A stretch of DNA of 64,000 nucleotides from Chloroflexota bacterium (GTDB lineage: Bacteria > Chloroflexota > Dehalococcoidia > Lucifugimonadales > UBA2962), in NCBI GenBank assembly GCA_003228095.2, contig QGNM01000003.1, positions 24,266 to 88,265 of the forward strand, written 5' to 3'. The notes under the pieces are model-generated. The model was not told the origin of the DNA, made no database searches, and saw only the letters and a program-made list of their open reading frames with translations. Below, one piece after another: positions 19,146 to 28,323 of this stretch (its first letter is position 1; each line of letters opens with the position of its first letter). The translations under genes were made by a program, and so were the position numbers.

Positions 19146-19817
19146 TTAAGTTGAGGTTTTCAATATCCATTTCATCCAATGAGTGGTCTCGCTTTTAAAT
19201 CCTTTTACATTTTGTAGGGCCCACTCATAATCTGAATCGCTGTCTAGATCAAATTGAAGTCCAGGAGTGTCAACAACTGAGAAGGGAATAGATTTGTCTA
19301 ATACCCACTTCCTGTGTTTAGAAAAACTTAGACATCCTAACATAGGCTTAAAAGCGTGTTCTGCGGGCTGAAGCAATGCGTTTGTGCCTCCATCTTTTGT
19401 TGCTTTAGCTAATACGGTATTTTTTAGAGATTCACTAGCTAAAAATATTTCATGAATATCAGATGTATTTATTAAAGGGAGGTCACCTGGCAAGAATAAT
19501 GTTGCCTCCGCACCCAAGGTATATGCGCTTATCATAGCTTCCCATAAGCTGTCGTTTAAACTATTGGTTGAAGGTTTTTCGGGAACCCATTGGACATTAT
19601 GAGACTTTGCTAGTTTATGGATCAAAGTGTCACCACCTAATATGACACAATTGGTTTCAGCATTCTGGTTTACGGCTTTAATGACTCTATTCAACATCAT
19701 TAGAATTGCTGCTCTTCTAGATAGAGAATCAACATTACCTTTTAAACGACTCTTTGCTTTAAAAAGAGGCTTCATCGGTATAATTGTTTGTATTTTATTA
19801 GTAACAGAGTAGGGCAT
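19146..19817 (-). CDS. cofC: 2-phospho-L-lactate guanylyltransferase (CofC-like), coenzyme F420 synthesis
   Basis: 223 aa. It activates a 3-carbon phospho-acid (2-phospholactate, or phosphoenolpyruvate in many bacteria) with GTP. The nucleotidyltransferase start IIPMKPLFKAKSRL and FLPGDLPLI are the family hallmarks. GGTNALLQP and the FDLDSDSDY C-terminal segment complete the nucleotide site. It lies 16 nt downstream of cofD on the same strand, the expected partner that transfers the activated group to the deazaflavin Fo. Together they show F420 production capacity. The Fo synthase and CofE are not in the window. Confidence 0.9.
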   Translation of the reverse strand: MPYSVTNKIQTIIPMKPLFKAKSRLKGNVDSLSRRAAILMMLNRVIKAVNQNAETNCVILGGDTLIHKLAKSHNVQWVPEKPSTNSLNDSLWEAMISAYTLGAEATLFLPGDLPLINTSDIHEIFLASESLKNTVLAKATKDGGTNALLQPAEHAFKPMLGCLSFSKHRKWVLDKSIPFSVVDTPGLQFDLDSDSDYEWALQNVKGFKSETTHWMKWILKTST

Positions 19818-19833
19818 TTGGATTCATTGGGTT

Positions 19834-20766
19834 TTAAGAGTCAATCAAGTTAATTACTTCGCGAGCCAAGTTAATTTTCTCCTGGCTTGAGTTCATGATT
19901 ATAGATGTAATATGTACTTCCATACCAAGTTTTTCAATTGCTTCTGCTTCTGAAGAATCAGCTGTGTCTATAATAAATAAATCGCAAAGTCCTTTGTAAT
20001 GTTTCGCAACTCCTGTTGCGCTAGCATCCTCTTTTAGTTCCCTCATCATTTTTGCAGCAGGGCCCTTTATTGCCTGCCTGCCAACTATTGGGCTAACAGC
20101 GATTCTTTTACCTTTGAAATTACTAATTAATTTTTTGATGCCTGGCAATTCTAAAATAGGAGGAATACTTACGATTGGGTTAGAAGGACATATTATTATT
20201 GCTTCTGATTCAGATATATTTTTAATGAATTGTTTTGTGGGTTTAGCCTTTCTAATTCCATCGAATCTAATTTTTTTTATTATTGGGTTACATTTTTGTC
20301 GAACGAAATAATCTTGAAACTCAAGCTCTTTAGTTTCAGTTATTGCAATTGTTCTAACGGGGTCATCGCTCATTGGAATTAAATCATGCAATATACCTAA
20401 GCTTTTTACGAGTTCGTTAGTGGCATGGCTTAAAGATTTCCCACTGTTTAATATTGAAGTTCTTTTTATATGTGTCGCAAAATCTAAATCACCTAGCTTA
20501 AACCAAGTTTCTTCGCCGAGACGTTCTAGGGCTGATAAAGTTTTAAAAGTATCTCCTTCGATGCCCCAGCCTGTAGTTTTATTAGTTAGCCCTGAAAGAG
20601 CATACATGACGGTATCTAAATCTGGAGATACATATAGACCATGAAACACAGTGTCGTCTGCTGTGTTTACTACTACTGAAAGTTTTGGTGGTTCAAGGAT
20701 TTTTGATAAACCAAAAACTAATTTTGCTCCACCAACTCCCCCTGCTAATGCTAAAACCTTATGCAT
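19834..20766 (-). CDS. cofD: 2-phospho-L-lactate transferase (CofD), coenzyme F420 synthesis
   Basis: 310 aa. It joins Fo to the phospho-acid delivered by CofC and forms F420-0. Seen are the N-terminal LALAGGVGGAKL, VVVNTADD and LYVSPDLDTVMYALSG. WGIEGDTF, GDLDFATH, ICPSNPIVSI and SPIVGRQAIKGPA follow, all characteristic of CofD. The start is ATG at 20766, about 80 nt from the tRNA-Lys gene, which is on the same strand upstream. F420 is a low-potential hydride carrier used by flavin/deazaflavin oxidoreductases. Confidence 0.96.
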   Translation of the reverse strand: MHKVLALAGGVGGAKLVFGLSKILEPPKLSVVVNTADDTVFHGLYVSPDLDTVMYALSGLTNKTTGWGIEGDTFKTLSALERLGEETWFKLGDLDFATHIKRTSILNSGKSLSHATNELVKSLGILHDLIPMSDDPVRTIAITETKELEFQDYFVRQKCNPIIKKIRFDGIRKAKPTKQFIKNISESEAIIICPSNPIVSIPPILELPGIKKLISNFKGKRIAVSPIVGRQAIKGPAAKMMRELKEDASATGVAKHYKGLCDLFIIDTADSSEAEAIEKLGMEVHITSIIMNSSQEKINLAREVINLIDS

Positions 20767-20848
20767 ATTGATTCATTTACTTTCACAAACTATGTTTTTA
20801 CTCTGGTAAAATATGTGTTTACAGATCTTTTGTATATTTACTCTCGTG

Positions 20849-20920
<72 letters not shown>

Positions 20921-21016
20921 ATTATTTGGAGGTATGCTAGAACTTGCCTTCTATATCAACTGTACAATGTACTGTAAGCCATATAAATTTTTATTTCTTG
21001 GAGCGCGTAAGTTAAA

Positions 21017-22018
21017 TTGGAAAAACCTATATCGCAAATAAAGCCACCATCCGATAAAGGCGAATTAAATTTTCGTATCTTAACTATTTTAGGTTTAATA
21101 GCCGCTTTTATCCAGGTGTCTTTGGGAGGTTTCGTTAGAGTAACTGATTCAGGGATGGCTTGCGGAGACGATTGGCCGTTGTGTGATGGGCAATTAGTTC
21201 CTTCATTTAATATTGAAGTTGCCCTCGAATATGCCCATAGGGTTTCAGGAGCAGTACTTATAGTATTAATACTGATAATTTTTATTTATGCATGGCGGCT
21301 ACACAGGAATGATTCTTGGATATTCAGGTCATCGATTGCCGCGTTAATATTTGTTATAGCAGGAGCTGCTTTCGGGGCAGCCACAGTCTTTAGTGAATTA
21401 GGCTGGGGGTTTCGTTTGATTCACCTTGCGGTTGCTGAAGGAGTTATATGTAGCCTTGCTTTTGCGTTCATATCCTCATTGGACTTTAAGCGATACGGTA
21501 TGAATAGTCCTACAGAAGGATCTATGGCAAGCGGAGCTGTTTACATGTTTGGAATGCTATTGTCTATATTTCTCTTAATTTTGTCTGGATCAATTATGGT
21601 CGGTTTGGACGCGGGGACCGCTTGTGGGACATGGCCGCTTTGTAATGGAAGCATTTTCCCTCAAGGAAATAGTCGTTATTCAATTCATATGGGACATAGA
21701 TTGATTGGCATTGTGTCTGGAGTATTGATGTCGTTAGCGTTTTTATGGATTTGGCGAATGCGAGAATGGATTCACGGAGCTGGGAAAGTGGGGATAGCCT
21801 TGTTTGTTTTTATGATCATCCAGGTATTATTTGGGGCTGCCTTAGTCTGGACAGGGTTTGCTCCAGGATGGCGAGCTATACATCTTATTGGAGGCACATT
21901 AGTTTGGCTTACAGCGTGTATTTTATTTGCTATAGTGTTTGTCTCAAGAGACCCTGTAAATGAGAAAAAAATAGAAGCGAAAGAAATTAGCAATATATAT
22001 GGTGAGTTTTCCTCCTGA
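21017..22018 (+). CDS. ctaA: Haem A synthase (COX15/CtaA)
   Basis: 333 aa polytopic membrane protein with about eight transmembrane helices. It oxidises haem O to haem A for the aa3 oxidase encoded downstream. Two halves each carry histidines for haem: EYAHRVSG and HLAVAEG in the first, HMGHRLIG and HLIGGTLVWL in the second. Both halves also have the cysteine pair typical of some bacterial CtaA (CGDDWPLC and CGTWPLC). The start is TTG at 21017 with a GGAG-like site further upstream. It is 11 nt ahead of ctaB, so the two are co-transcribed. Confidence 0.95.
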   Translation: MEKPISQIKPPSDKGELNFRILTILGLIAAFIQVSLGGFVRVTDSGMACGDDWPLCDGQLVPSFNIEVALEYAHRVSGAVLIVLILIIFIYAWRLHRNDSWIFRSSIAALIFVIAGAAFGAATVFSELGWGFRLIHLAVAEGVICSLAFAFISSLDFKRYGMNSPTEGSMASGAVYMFGMLLSIFLLILSGSIMVGLDAGTACGTWPLCNGSIFPQGNSRYSIHMGHRLIGIVSGVLMSLAFLWIWRMREWIHGAGKVGIALFVFMIIQVLFGAALVWTGFAPGWRAIHLIGGTLVWLTACILFAIVFVSRDPVNEKKIEAKEISNIYGEFSS

Positions 22019-22029
22019 ATTAACATACT

Positions 22030-22911
22030 ATGCAAAACATTTTTATTAAAAATATAATTAAAGACTACGTAGCTTTGACCAAACCTAAAATCATTAGTTT
22101 GCTATTGATAACAGCTTTAGGTGGATTATTCTTGGCATCCAAGGGGTTGCCTCAATGGCAGCTTGTATGGGTAGTTTTATTTGCTGGCTCATTGGCTGCT
22201 GGTGGGGCTAATGCTATTAATCACTTTCTTGACCGTGATATTGATAATATCATGAAGAGAACTAAATCCAGGCCTGTTGCGGGCAAACGGATACTACCCA
22301 GAAATGCACTAATATTTGGAATATTGTTAAATGTGGTTGCATTCGTCCTATTGGTTTCACTTGCCACTTGGCTTAGCGCAATTCTCACTTTAGCAGCTAC
22401 CCTTGTGTATGTGTTTGTTTATACGATAGGCCTAAAGAGAAACACACCGCAGAATATTGTCATTGGAGGCGCTGCTGGTGCATTCCCTCCTTTAATTGCT
22501 TGGGCTGCAGTTACCGGGGATATTGGATTAGGTGGAGTATATTTGTTTGCGATTGTGTTTTTTTGGACTCCTCCACATTTTTGGGCTTTGGCACTTATGA
22601 TTAAAGATGATTATGCTGAAGCCGGCATACCGATGCTGCCAGTAGTGAGAGGAGATGCTGAAACTAAGAAGGCAATAGTTTTGTACGTAGTACTACTACT
22701 AGCTTTAACTCTGATGATGGTCGTGACTAGGTCGGTCGGTTGGATTTATGGAGTTGCAGCTGCATGTTTGGGTCTAGGGTATTTGTATTACGCGATACAG
22801 TTATATAGGTCAGAAGGGATACTAAAAGCTAAACCAGCTTATTTATACTCACTAGCATACCTTGCCCTTTTATTCATCTTTGTAATGATAGATGCCTCAG
22901 TAACAATATAG
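22030..22911 (+). CDS. ctaB: Protohaem IX farnesyltransferase (haem O synthase, COX10/CtaB)
   Basis: 293 aa, UbiA-family membrane prenyltransferase with about nine helices. The prenyl-diphosphate/Mg site NHFLDRDIDNIMKRTKSRP and the second acidic loop around KDDYAEAGIPMLPVV are characteristic. TPPHFWALAL is also typical of haem O synthases. It supplies haem O to CtaA. Together with ctaA it forms a two-gene unit just before the oxidase promoter. Confidence 0.96.
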   Translation: MQNIFIKNIIKDYVALTKPKIISLLLITALGGLFLASKGLPQWQLVWVVLFAGSLAAGGANAINHFLDRDIDNIMKRTKSRPVAGKRILPRNALIFGILLNVVAFVLLVSLATWLSAILTLAATLVYVFVYTIGLKRNTPQNIVIGGAAGAFPPLIAWAAVTGDIGLGGVYLFAIVFFWTPPHFWALALMIKDDYAEAGIPMLPVVRGDAETKKAIVLYVVLLLALTLMMVVTRSVGWIYGVAAACLGLGYLYYAIQLYRSEGILKAKPAYLYSLAYLALLFIFVMIDASVTI

Positions 22912-22992
22912 GTTACTAAATGGTGAGGTAACGGGGACAGGATATTGTAATAAATGATCTTAGTCATTAAGACGCTGCTTAGATAAGTTTAA

Positions 22993-23020
22993 ATAGATTG
23001 TGAAATACTTGACAATCTAT
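22993..23020. promoter_or_regulatory. Inverted repeat overlapping the oxidase promoter, candidate operator
   Basis: ATAGATTGT (22993-23001) and ACAATCTAT (23012-23020) are perfect 9-bp inverted arms separated by 10 nt. The right arm overlaps the -35 box at 23009-23014. The size and spacing fit a dimeric repressor or activator site. Which protein binds is unknown. Confidence 0.6.
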
Positions 23021-23037
23021 ATGCCGTCAGCTAGATT
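23009..23037 (+). promoter_or_regulatory. Sigma70-like promoter of the cytochrome oxidase operon
   Basis: A consensus -35 TTGACA (23009-23014), a 17-nt spacer, then -10 TAGATT (23032-23037). It predicts a start near 23044 and a leader of about 60 nt before coxB. The gap from ctaB (195 nt) contains no gene. A short T8 run lies just before the coxB start. Confidence 0.75.
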
Positions 23038-23106
23038 TTGTATGTAGCCGTAGCAACGCTCGGCATCCTTTACTAAGATATTTTCTGGAGTCTTTTTTTT
23101 CGCATA

Positions 23107-24165
23107 ATGCCGACAATTAATCGACAATTTGCCAAGTATAGTTTTGTATTATTGGCTGGAATTATTCTGGCTCTTATTTTTGGATGTACCAATGACCATC
23201 CTCAATCGCCTTTCGATGCCGTAGGGCCTGTGTCAGAGTCTCAGGCATTAATTTTCTATATCATAAGCTACGCTGGCATAGTTGTTTTTGTGATTGTCAT
23301 GGCATTGTTAGCATACTTTACTTTTAAATATCGAAAAAGAAGTGAAAACGAAGGCGACCCAGAGCAAATTCATGGAAATAGTACGTTTGAAATTGCTTGG
23401 ACTGTTATTCCAGCTCTACTATTGATAGCTGTAGCCGTTCCAACTATTAATTCTTTATGGGACACAACAGTGTCTCCTGAACCTGACGCTTTGGTAGTTA
23501 GGGTTACAGGCAATCAATGGTGGTTTCGATTTGATATTCCCGAATTAGGGGTTGTTACTGCTAATGAGCTGCATATTCCAGTTGGAGAGGTGATTAATAT
23601 TGAATTGGACTCGAAGGATGTAATTCATAGTTTTTGGGTTCCAAAACTGGCTGGAAAAGTCGATATGATACCGAATAATGAGAACACTATGTGGTTTCAA
23701 TCTAACGAAGAAGGCATCTTTTATGGCCAGTGCGCCGAGTTTTGTGGAGAGTCACACGCATTGATGCGCTTTAAGGTTGTTGTTGAATCTAGGAAGGAAT
23801 TCGATGCTTGGGTAGCAAGTCAGTTGCTTGATGCCATTAAACCATCTGACCCGTTATCTCAGCAAGGACACGATCTGTTTATGTCATCCGAAGCTGGGTG
23901 TTACGCGTGTCACACTATTAGAGGAAGTCAAAAAGCATATGGTGAAGTGGGGCCTGAACTAACTCATTTTGCGAGTCGTCTGCATATGCTATCAGGCATA
24001 ATGGACAACACGCACGAAAACTTAATCTCATGGTTAACTGATCCTGATGAAGTAAAGCCGGGTAATATTATGTCGAAAAACGCATCGGTTTATAATGACC
24101 CAGATAAAGTGCTTAGTGATCCTGAAATTACCGCTTTGGCGGCATATCTGAGGAGTTTAAAATGA
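23107..24165 (+). CDS. coxB: Cytochrome c oxidase subunit II with fused cytochrome c domain (caa3 type)
   Basis: 352 aa. It begins with a lipoprotein-like signal (lipobox IFGC near residue 28) and two transmembrane helices. A CuA cupredoxin domain follows, with the ligand set CAEFCGESHALM, and then a C-terminal class I cytochrome c domain with the haem-binding motif CYACH. The fusion means electrons reach CuA through its own haem c, the caa3 layout. It overlaps coxA by 4 nt (ATGA). Its stop-start coupling and promoter show that it leads the oxidase operon. Confidence 0.97.
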   Translation: MPTINRQFAKYSFVLLAGIILALIFGCTNDHPQSPFDAVGPVSESQALIFYIISYAGIVVFVIVMALLAYFTFKYRKRSENEGDPEQIHGNSTFEIAWTVIPALLLIAVAVPTINSLWDTTVSPEPDALVVRVTGNQWWFRFDIPELGVVTANELHIPVGEVINIELDSKDVIHSFWVPKLAGKVDMIPNNENTMWFQSNEEGIFYGQCAEFCGESHALMRFKVVVESRKEFDAWVASQLLDAIKPSDPLSQQGHDLFMSSEAGCYACHTIRGSQKAYGEVGPELTHFASRLHMLSGIMDNTHENLISWLTDPDEVKPGNIMSKNASVYNDPDKVLSDPEITALAAYLRSLK

Positions 24166-25988
24166 CTACTCTACTCATCCCTATGATCAAACGCCCGTTG
24201 CATCCGACTGGCATATGGAATTGGATAACCACGATAGACCATAAAAAAATTGGTCTACTTTATGGTGCGACAGCATTTATTAATTTTCTTATTGGCGGGA
24301 TCGAGGCCATTTTGATTAGAGCCCAGTTATCAGGGTCGAATGCAGACATAATAACTCCGGAAGTGTATAACCAGCTGTTTACTATGCATGGAACTACGAT
24401 GATATTCCTTGCGATAATGCCTCTTAGCGCGGCGTTCTTTAATTACTTAATTCCTTTACAAATTGGGGCTAGGGATGTTGCGTTCCCAAGGTTGAACGCG
24501 TTTAGTTATTGGGTATTTCTAGCGGGAACAATAATTTTGCATAGTAGTTGGTTGTTTGGTTCTGCGCCCAATTCCGGCTGGTTTTCTTATGCTCCATTAA
24601 CCTCAGTTGCATATAACCCCGGTCATGGAATGGATTTCTGGATTGTTGGGTTACAGGTGTTGGGTATAGCTTCTCTCGCGGCCTCATTTAATTTTATAGT
24701 GACAATAATTAATATGAGAGCACCTGGAATGACGTTAATGAGAATGCCATTGTTTACTTGGATGACTTTCATAACTGCGATATTGCTTGTTCTAGCATTT
24801 CCAGTGATAACAGTTGCACTTATTGAATTGATGTTTGACCGTAGCTTTGGCACCAATTTCTTTTTTGCGCCTGCTGGAGCAGACCCAGTATTGTGGCAAC
24901 ATCTATTTTGGGTCTTCGGGCATCCAGAGGTGTATATTTTAATCTTGCCCGCAATGGGCATTGTGTCGGAAATCCTACCGACATTTTCAAAAAAACCTCT
25001 TTTCGGCTACTCTACAGTTATTCTTGCCGGAGCGATTATAGCTTTTATGGGATGGCTGGTATGGAGCCATCATATGTTTACTGTTGGCTTAGGCCCAATA
25101 CCTAATTCAGTCTTTACTATTACCACTATGGCAATAGCAATACCAACTGGTATAAAGATATTTAACTGGATTTTTACCATGTGGAAAGGTTCGATTACGT
25201 TTTCTACGCCGATGCTTTATGCCATCGGATTCATAGTAACTTTTACTATTGGAGGCATTAGCGGAGTAATGCATGCTATGTCTTCATCTGATGCACAACA
25301 GCAGGATACATACTTTGTTGTAGCTCACTTCCATTATGTTTTATTTGGGGGAGCGATGATGGGCATTTTTGGAGGATTGTATTATTGGTTCCCGAAATTT
25401 TCTGGCAGAATGTTTAGCGAGAAACTCGGAAAGGTTCAGTTCTTTTTGCTATTCATTGGCCAGAATATAACATTCTTCCCAATGCATTTTGTTGGCATGG
25501 ATGGAATGCCTAGGCGAATATATACATATAGTGGTGAAATGGGCTGGACGGCCTTGAATGCTTTGGAGACGTCAGGCTCAATATTAGTTGTAATTTCTGT
25601 ATTACTGTTTTTGCATAATATAGTAAAGAGCTGGCGCTCAGGCGAGGAAGCTCCAGGTGACCCTTGGGACGCCAGGACATTGGAGTGGTCTATATCATCT
25701 CCACCGCCTGAATATAACTTCGAGGTAATACCAGAAGTTCACACCGTAGACGAATGGTGGGCACGTAAAAGAGGCCTTTTAGGAGAACAATCTCCATCTG
25801 TAGGGTCAAACGAAAAAGGTGAAATACATTTGCCACAACCATCATTTTGGCCGTTAGTATCAGCAATCGGTATATTCATTGGTGGGTATGGATTGATCTA
25901 TAGTTATCCGGTAGCCATTGTAGGTTTAGTAATTATGATGGTAGGCGTATATTCTTGGTCATTCGAACCAGTGAATGACCCTGACTGA
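24162..25988 (+). CDS. coxA: Cytochrome c oxidase subunit I
   Basis: 608 aa with 12 or more membrane helices. It is the catalytic subunit of a haem-copper oxidase that reduces O2 and pumps protons. Ligands seen are the low-spin haem His in MHGTTMIFLA, the CuB His with cross-linked Tyr in GHPEVYILILP, the HHMF pair, and HFHYVLFGG for high-spin haem and low-spin haem. The GHPEVY tyrosine places it in the A-family. The C-terminal tail beyond the core is hydrophilic and then adds two short hydrophobic helices. Translation is coupled to coxB. Confidence 0.98.
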   Translation: MTTLLIPMIKRPLHPTGIWNWITTIDHKKIGLLYGATAFINFLIGGIEAILIRAQLSGSNADIITPEVYNQLFTMHGTTMIFLAIMPLSAAFFNYLIPLQIGARDVAFPRLNAFSYWVFLAGTIILHSSWLFGSAPNSGWFSYAPLTSVAYNPGHGMDFWIVGLQVLGIASLAASFNFIVTIINMRAPGMTLMRMPLFTWMTFITAILLVLAFPVITVALIELMFDRSFGTNFFFAPAGADPVLWQHLFWVFGHPEVYILILPAMGIVSEILPTFSKKPLFGYSTVILAGAIIAFMGWLVWSHHMFTVGLGPIPNSVFTITTMAIAIPTGIKIFNWIFTMWKGSITFSTPMLYAIGFIVTFTIGGISGVMHAMSSSDAQQQDTYFVVAHFHYVLFGGAMMGIFGGLYYWFPKFSGRMFSEKLGKVQFFLLFIGQNITFFPMHFVGMDGMPRRIYTYSGEMGWTALNALETSGSILVVISVLLFLHNIVKSWRSGEEAPGDPWDARTLEWSISSPPPEYNFEVIPEVHTVDEWWARKRGLLGEQSPSVGSNEKGEIHLPQPSFWPLVSAIGIFIGGYGLIYSYPVAIVGLVIMMVGVYSWSFEPVNDPD

Positions 25989-26048
25989 AAATAGAAAACA
26001 TAAACTGTAAAATATAAATAAAGTCAAACAAAAGATACGGAGAAAATT

Positions 26049-26777
26049 TTGGCAGAAGCCACAGCTTCAAATCATGAAAGTGAGCATCAAACTACAACGG
26101 GTTTGAATCACAGAAAAATACTAATGTGGGTTTTTCTTGGTTCAGACTGTATGTTTTTTGCTACATTGATAGCCACATACCTTGTGTACAAGGGTAAGAG
26201 TTTGAGCGGCCCAATGCCGTTAGATGTATTTAGTATTCCTGTCACAACTGTCAGTACTTTTGTGCTTTTAATGTCCAGTATGAGTATGGTGTTAGCTTAT
26301 GCTGCATTGAGAAAAGGATCCCTGAAAGGCTATAGGACATGGATACTTTCGACTGTCATTTTAGGGAGCACTTTTTTGGGTTTTCAGACTTTTGAGTTTT
26401 ATGAATTTGCAAATCACCATGTGCATATTGATTGTATTAACCCTGTAGATTTAACTGATTATGAACAGGGATTGTTTGATAAAAACTGTAAAGATGGCGT
26501 TGATCATTACGATGCTCAACATGGCTTAACTCCCAAAACCAACCTGTTTGGTACAACATTCTTTGTACTTACCGGGTTACATGGAACCCACGTGACAATA
26601 GGCGTCATATGGCTTATGTCTTTATTTTTGTATTCATTCAAAAAGGGAGGAGTGACACCAGAGAGGCATCTAGACACGGATTTGGCAGCTTTATATTGGC
26701 ATTTTGTTGATGTTGTCTGGATTGTTATTTTTGCGGTTGTTTACCTATTTGGAGTATTTGAAGGGTTTCCGTCATAA
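26049..26777 (+). CDS. coxC: Cytochrome c oxidase subunit III
   Basis: 242 aa with about five to seven membrane helices (for example KILMWVFLGSDCMFFATLIA and the final WHFVDVVWIVIFAVVYLFG). It contains GLHGTHVTIGV and YWHFVDVVW, both standard for subunit III. An insertion near residues 125-160, with two cysteines and several histidines, is more hydrophilic than in most homologues. The start is TTG at 26049 with GGAG 8 nt upstream. It follows coxA by 60 nt in the same operon. Confidence 0.95.
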   Translation: MAEATASNHESEHQTTTGLNHRKILMWVFLGSDCMFFATLIATYLVYKGKSLSGPMPLDVFSIPVTTVSTFVLLMSSMSMVLAYAALRKGSLKGYRTWILSTVILGSTFLGFQTFEFYEFANHHVHIDCINPVDLTDYEQGLFDKNCKDGVDHYDAQHGLTPKTNLFGTTFFVLTGLHGTHVTIGVIWLMSLFLYSFKKGGVTPERHLDTDLAALYWHFVDVVWIVIFAVVYLFGVFEGFPS

Positions 26778-26779
26778 CA

Positions 26780-27118
26780 ATGGCTATGCAGAATATAAAC
26801 AAAGCATCTGACTCCACTAAGGTTGATACTTCTCATTCCGAGCACCCCTCAGCCGTAACATATTTCAAAGTGGCTGTGGCACTATGCTTACTTACAGGGC
26901 TTGAAGTAGTAGTATTTTTCTTTGAATGGTTGAGTTACGGAATCATTCCAGTATTGGCTGTTTTGTCGGTTGTAAAGTTTGCTCTTGTAATTATGTTTTA
27001 TATGCATCTTAAGTATGATCACAGACTTTTTAGCACATTATTCTTAACAGGTTTATTTTTAGCAATCGGTGTTATTTTCGCTTTAATGGCTCTTTTCGGA
27101 TGGTTTAACGCAGGATAG
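26780..27118 (+). CDS. Cytochrome c oxidase subunit IV (prokaryotic COX4 / CtaF-like)
   Basis: 112 aa with three predicted membrane helices and an N-terminal hydrophilic tail. VALCLLTGLEVVVFF and KFALVIMFYMHLKYDHRLF are typical of the small subunit IV family that stabilises subunit I in caa3 and quinol oxidases. It starts 2 nt after the coxC stop, so translation is coupled. Confidence 0.9.
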   Translation: MAMQNINKASDSTKVDTSHSEHPSAVTYFKVAVALCLLTGLEVVVFFFEWLSYGIIPVLAVLSVVKFALVIMFYMHLKYDHRLFSTLFLTGLFLAIGVIFALMALFGWFNAG

Positions 27119-27157
27119 ATCAATTCACTCAATGGTGATAGATGGGGTTTCATAGAC

Positions 27158-28054
27158 ATGGCCTATTTTGATTTTACTGGATTCTGGTCTTCAATTTGGA
27201 CAAAATGGCATTTTCATCCCGATGTTCTAATTGGGCTTACTATTCTATTGGGCTTATATTTGTTCATAATAGGTCCTGGAAGAATAAAATATCGACTATC
27301 AGATACCCCGGTGACATCAAAACAAATTTTGATGTTTGTTTCATCAATACTGATAATTTTATTCTCTTTAATATCTCCATTACACGAATTAAGCGATAAA
27401 TACCTTTTCTCAGCACATATGATTCAACACGTTCTGCTTACCTTAATAGTTCCTCCTTTGATGATTGCTGGGATTCCTGGTTGGGTATTCAAGCCAATCA
27501 TGAAAATAAAAAGTTTCGCATGGATTTTAAGATTGTTAACAAACCCGATTGTAACTTTTAGTGCATTTAACTTAACATTTTCGTTTTGGCATTTCCCTGC
27601 CTTATATGCAACTTCAGTAGATTTTCATTCTATTCATGTATTAGAGCATCTAATGTTTATTTCCACAGCTATGATGATGTGGTGGCCATTGATGAGCTCT
27701 TCTGAAGAGCTACCTCCTTTGCCTGAGCCCGCCAAGATGTTGTATTTGCTTGGACTTGCTATAGCACAAATTCTTGTATTTGCTCCTATTACATTTTCAG
27801 ATGCACCATTATATGAATTTTACGTAGAGGCGCCAGCAGTGTGGAGTTTAAGTAATCTTCAGGATCAACAGATTGGAGGGTTAGTAATGAAGGTTGGTGG
27901 AGGGATGTTGTTTATGTTTCTTTTCATTCGTATCTTTTTGAGATGGGCTCATAATGAACTTGATAATACAAAAAATTTCAAAAAAAAACAGATTGAAATT
28001 AATTCTATTAAAAATAAGACATCATCGAACTTTATAAGTAGTGTAAACTCTTAA
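27158..28054 (+). CDS. ctaG: CtaG-family membrane protein (caa3 oxidase assembly factor)
   Basis: 298 aa with about seven transmembrane helices. LSDKYLFSAHMIQHVLLTLIVPPL and HVLEHLMFISTAMMMWWPL are typical of the caa3_CtaG family, which in Bacillus is needed for formation of active caa3 oxidase, probably at the copper-insertion step. Conserved histidines in SAHMIQH and HVLEH may bind metal. The C-terminal 40 residues are lysine/asparagine-rich and hydrophilic. It follows the subunit IV gene by 39 nt. Confidence 0.92.
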   Translation: MAYFDFTGFWSSIWTKWHFHPDVLIGLTILLGLYLFIIGPGRIKYRLSDTPVTSKQILMFVSSILIILFSLISPLHELSDKYLFSAHMIQHVLLTLIVPPLMIAGIPGWVFKPIMKIKSFAWILRLLTNPIVTFSAFNLTFSFWHFPALYATSVDFHSIHVLEHLMFISTAMMMWWPLMSSSEELPPLPEPAKMLYLLGLAIAQILVFAPITFSDAPLYEFYVEAPAVWSLSNLQDQQIGGLVMKVGGGMLFMFLFIRIFLRWAHNELDNTKNFKKKQIEINSIKNKTSSNFISSVNS

Positions 28055-28087
28055 TAGTAAAAAATAAATTCTTGTTAGGGAGTGGAA

Positions 28088-28309
28088 ATGGTTTTTGATC
28101 AGATTAAGATGGCAATACTTATACCATTAATTTCAGTAATTTGTGTTGCTATCATTGGTGGACTCATAGGATTTATTTTCATATTGCTTTATAAAACCAC
28201 GGGTCTTCATGAATGGGGAGCTGTAATTTTAGGGATGGCGCTAGTAGTTTTGGTTCCTGCAGCTGCATTTTTATTGCAAAATTACTTTGAAAAACAAACA
28301 GCTACTTAA
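28088..28309 (+). CDS. Small two-helix membrane protein in the oxidase operon, unknown
   Basis: About 73 aa from ATG 28088, with AGGGAG 5 nt upstream; a GTG 6 nt earlier is less likely. Two hydrophobic helices (LIPLISVICVAIIGGLIGFIF and GAVILGMALVVLVPAAAFLL) are joined by a short hydrophilic turn. I do not recognise a family. Its position between ctaG and the SCO1-type gene makes an accessory oxidase subunit or assembly helper likely, but this is inference only. Confidence 0.75.
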   Translation: MVFDQIKMAILIPLISVICVAIIGGLIGFIFILLYKTTGLHEWGAVILGMALVVLVPAAAFLLQNYFEKQTAT

Positions 28310-28323
28310 ATAGATAGTTAATC

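Noticed and set aside
22912-23106. A small RNA or riboswitch between ctaB and coxB
   Set aside because: Only a weak TGCCG/CGGCA pairing is seen; the segment is better explained by promoter, inverted repeat and leader.
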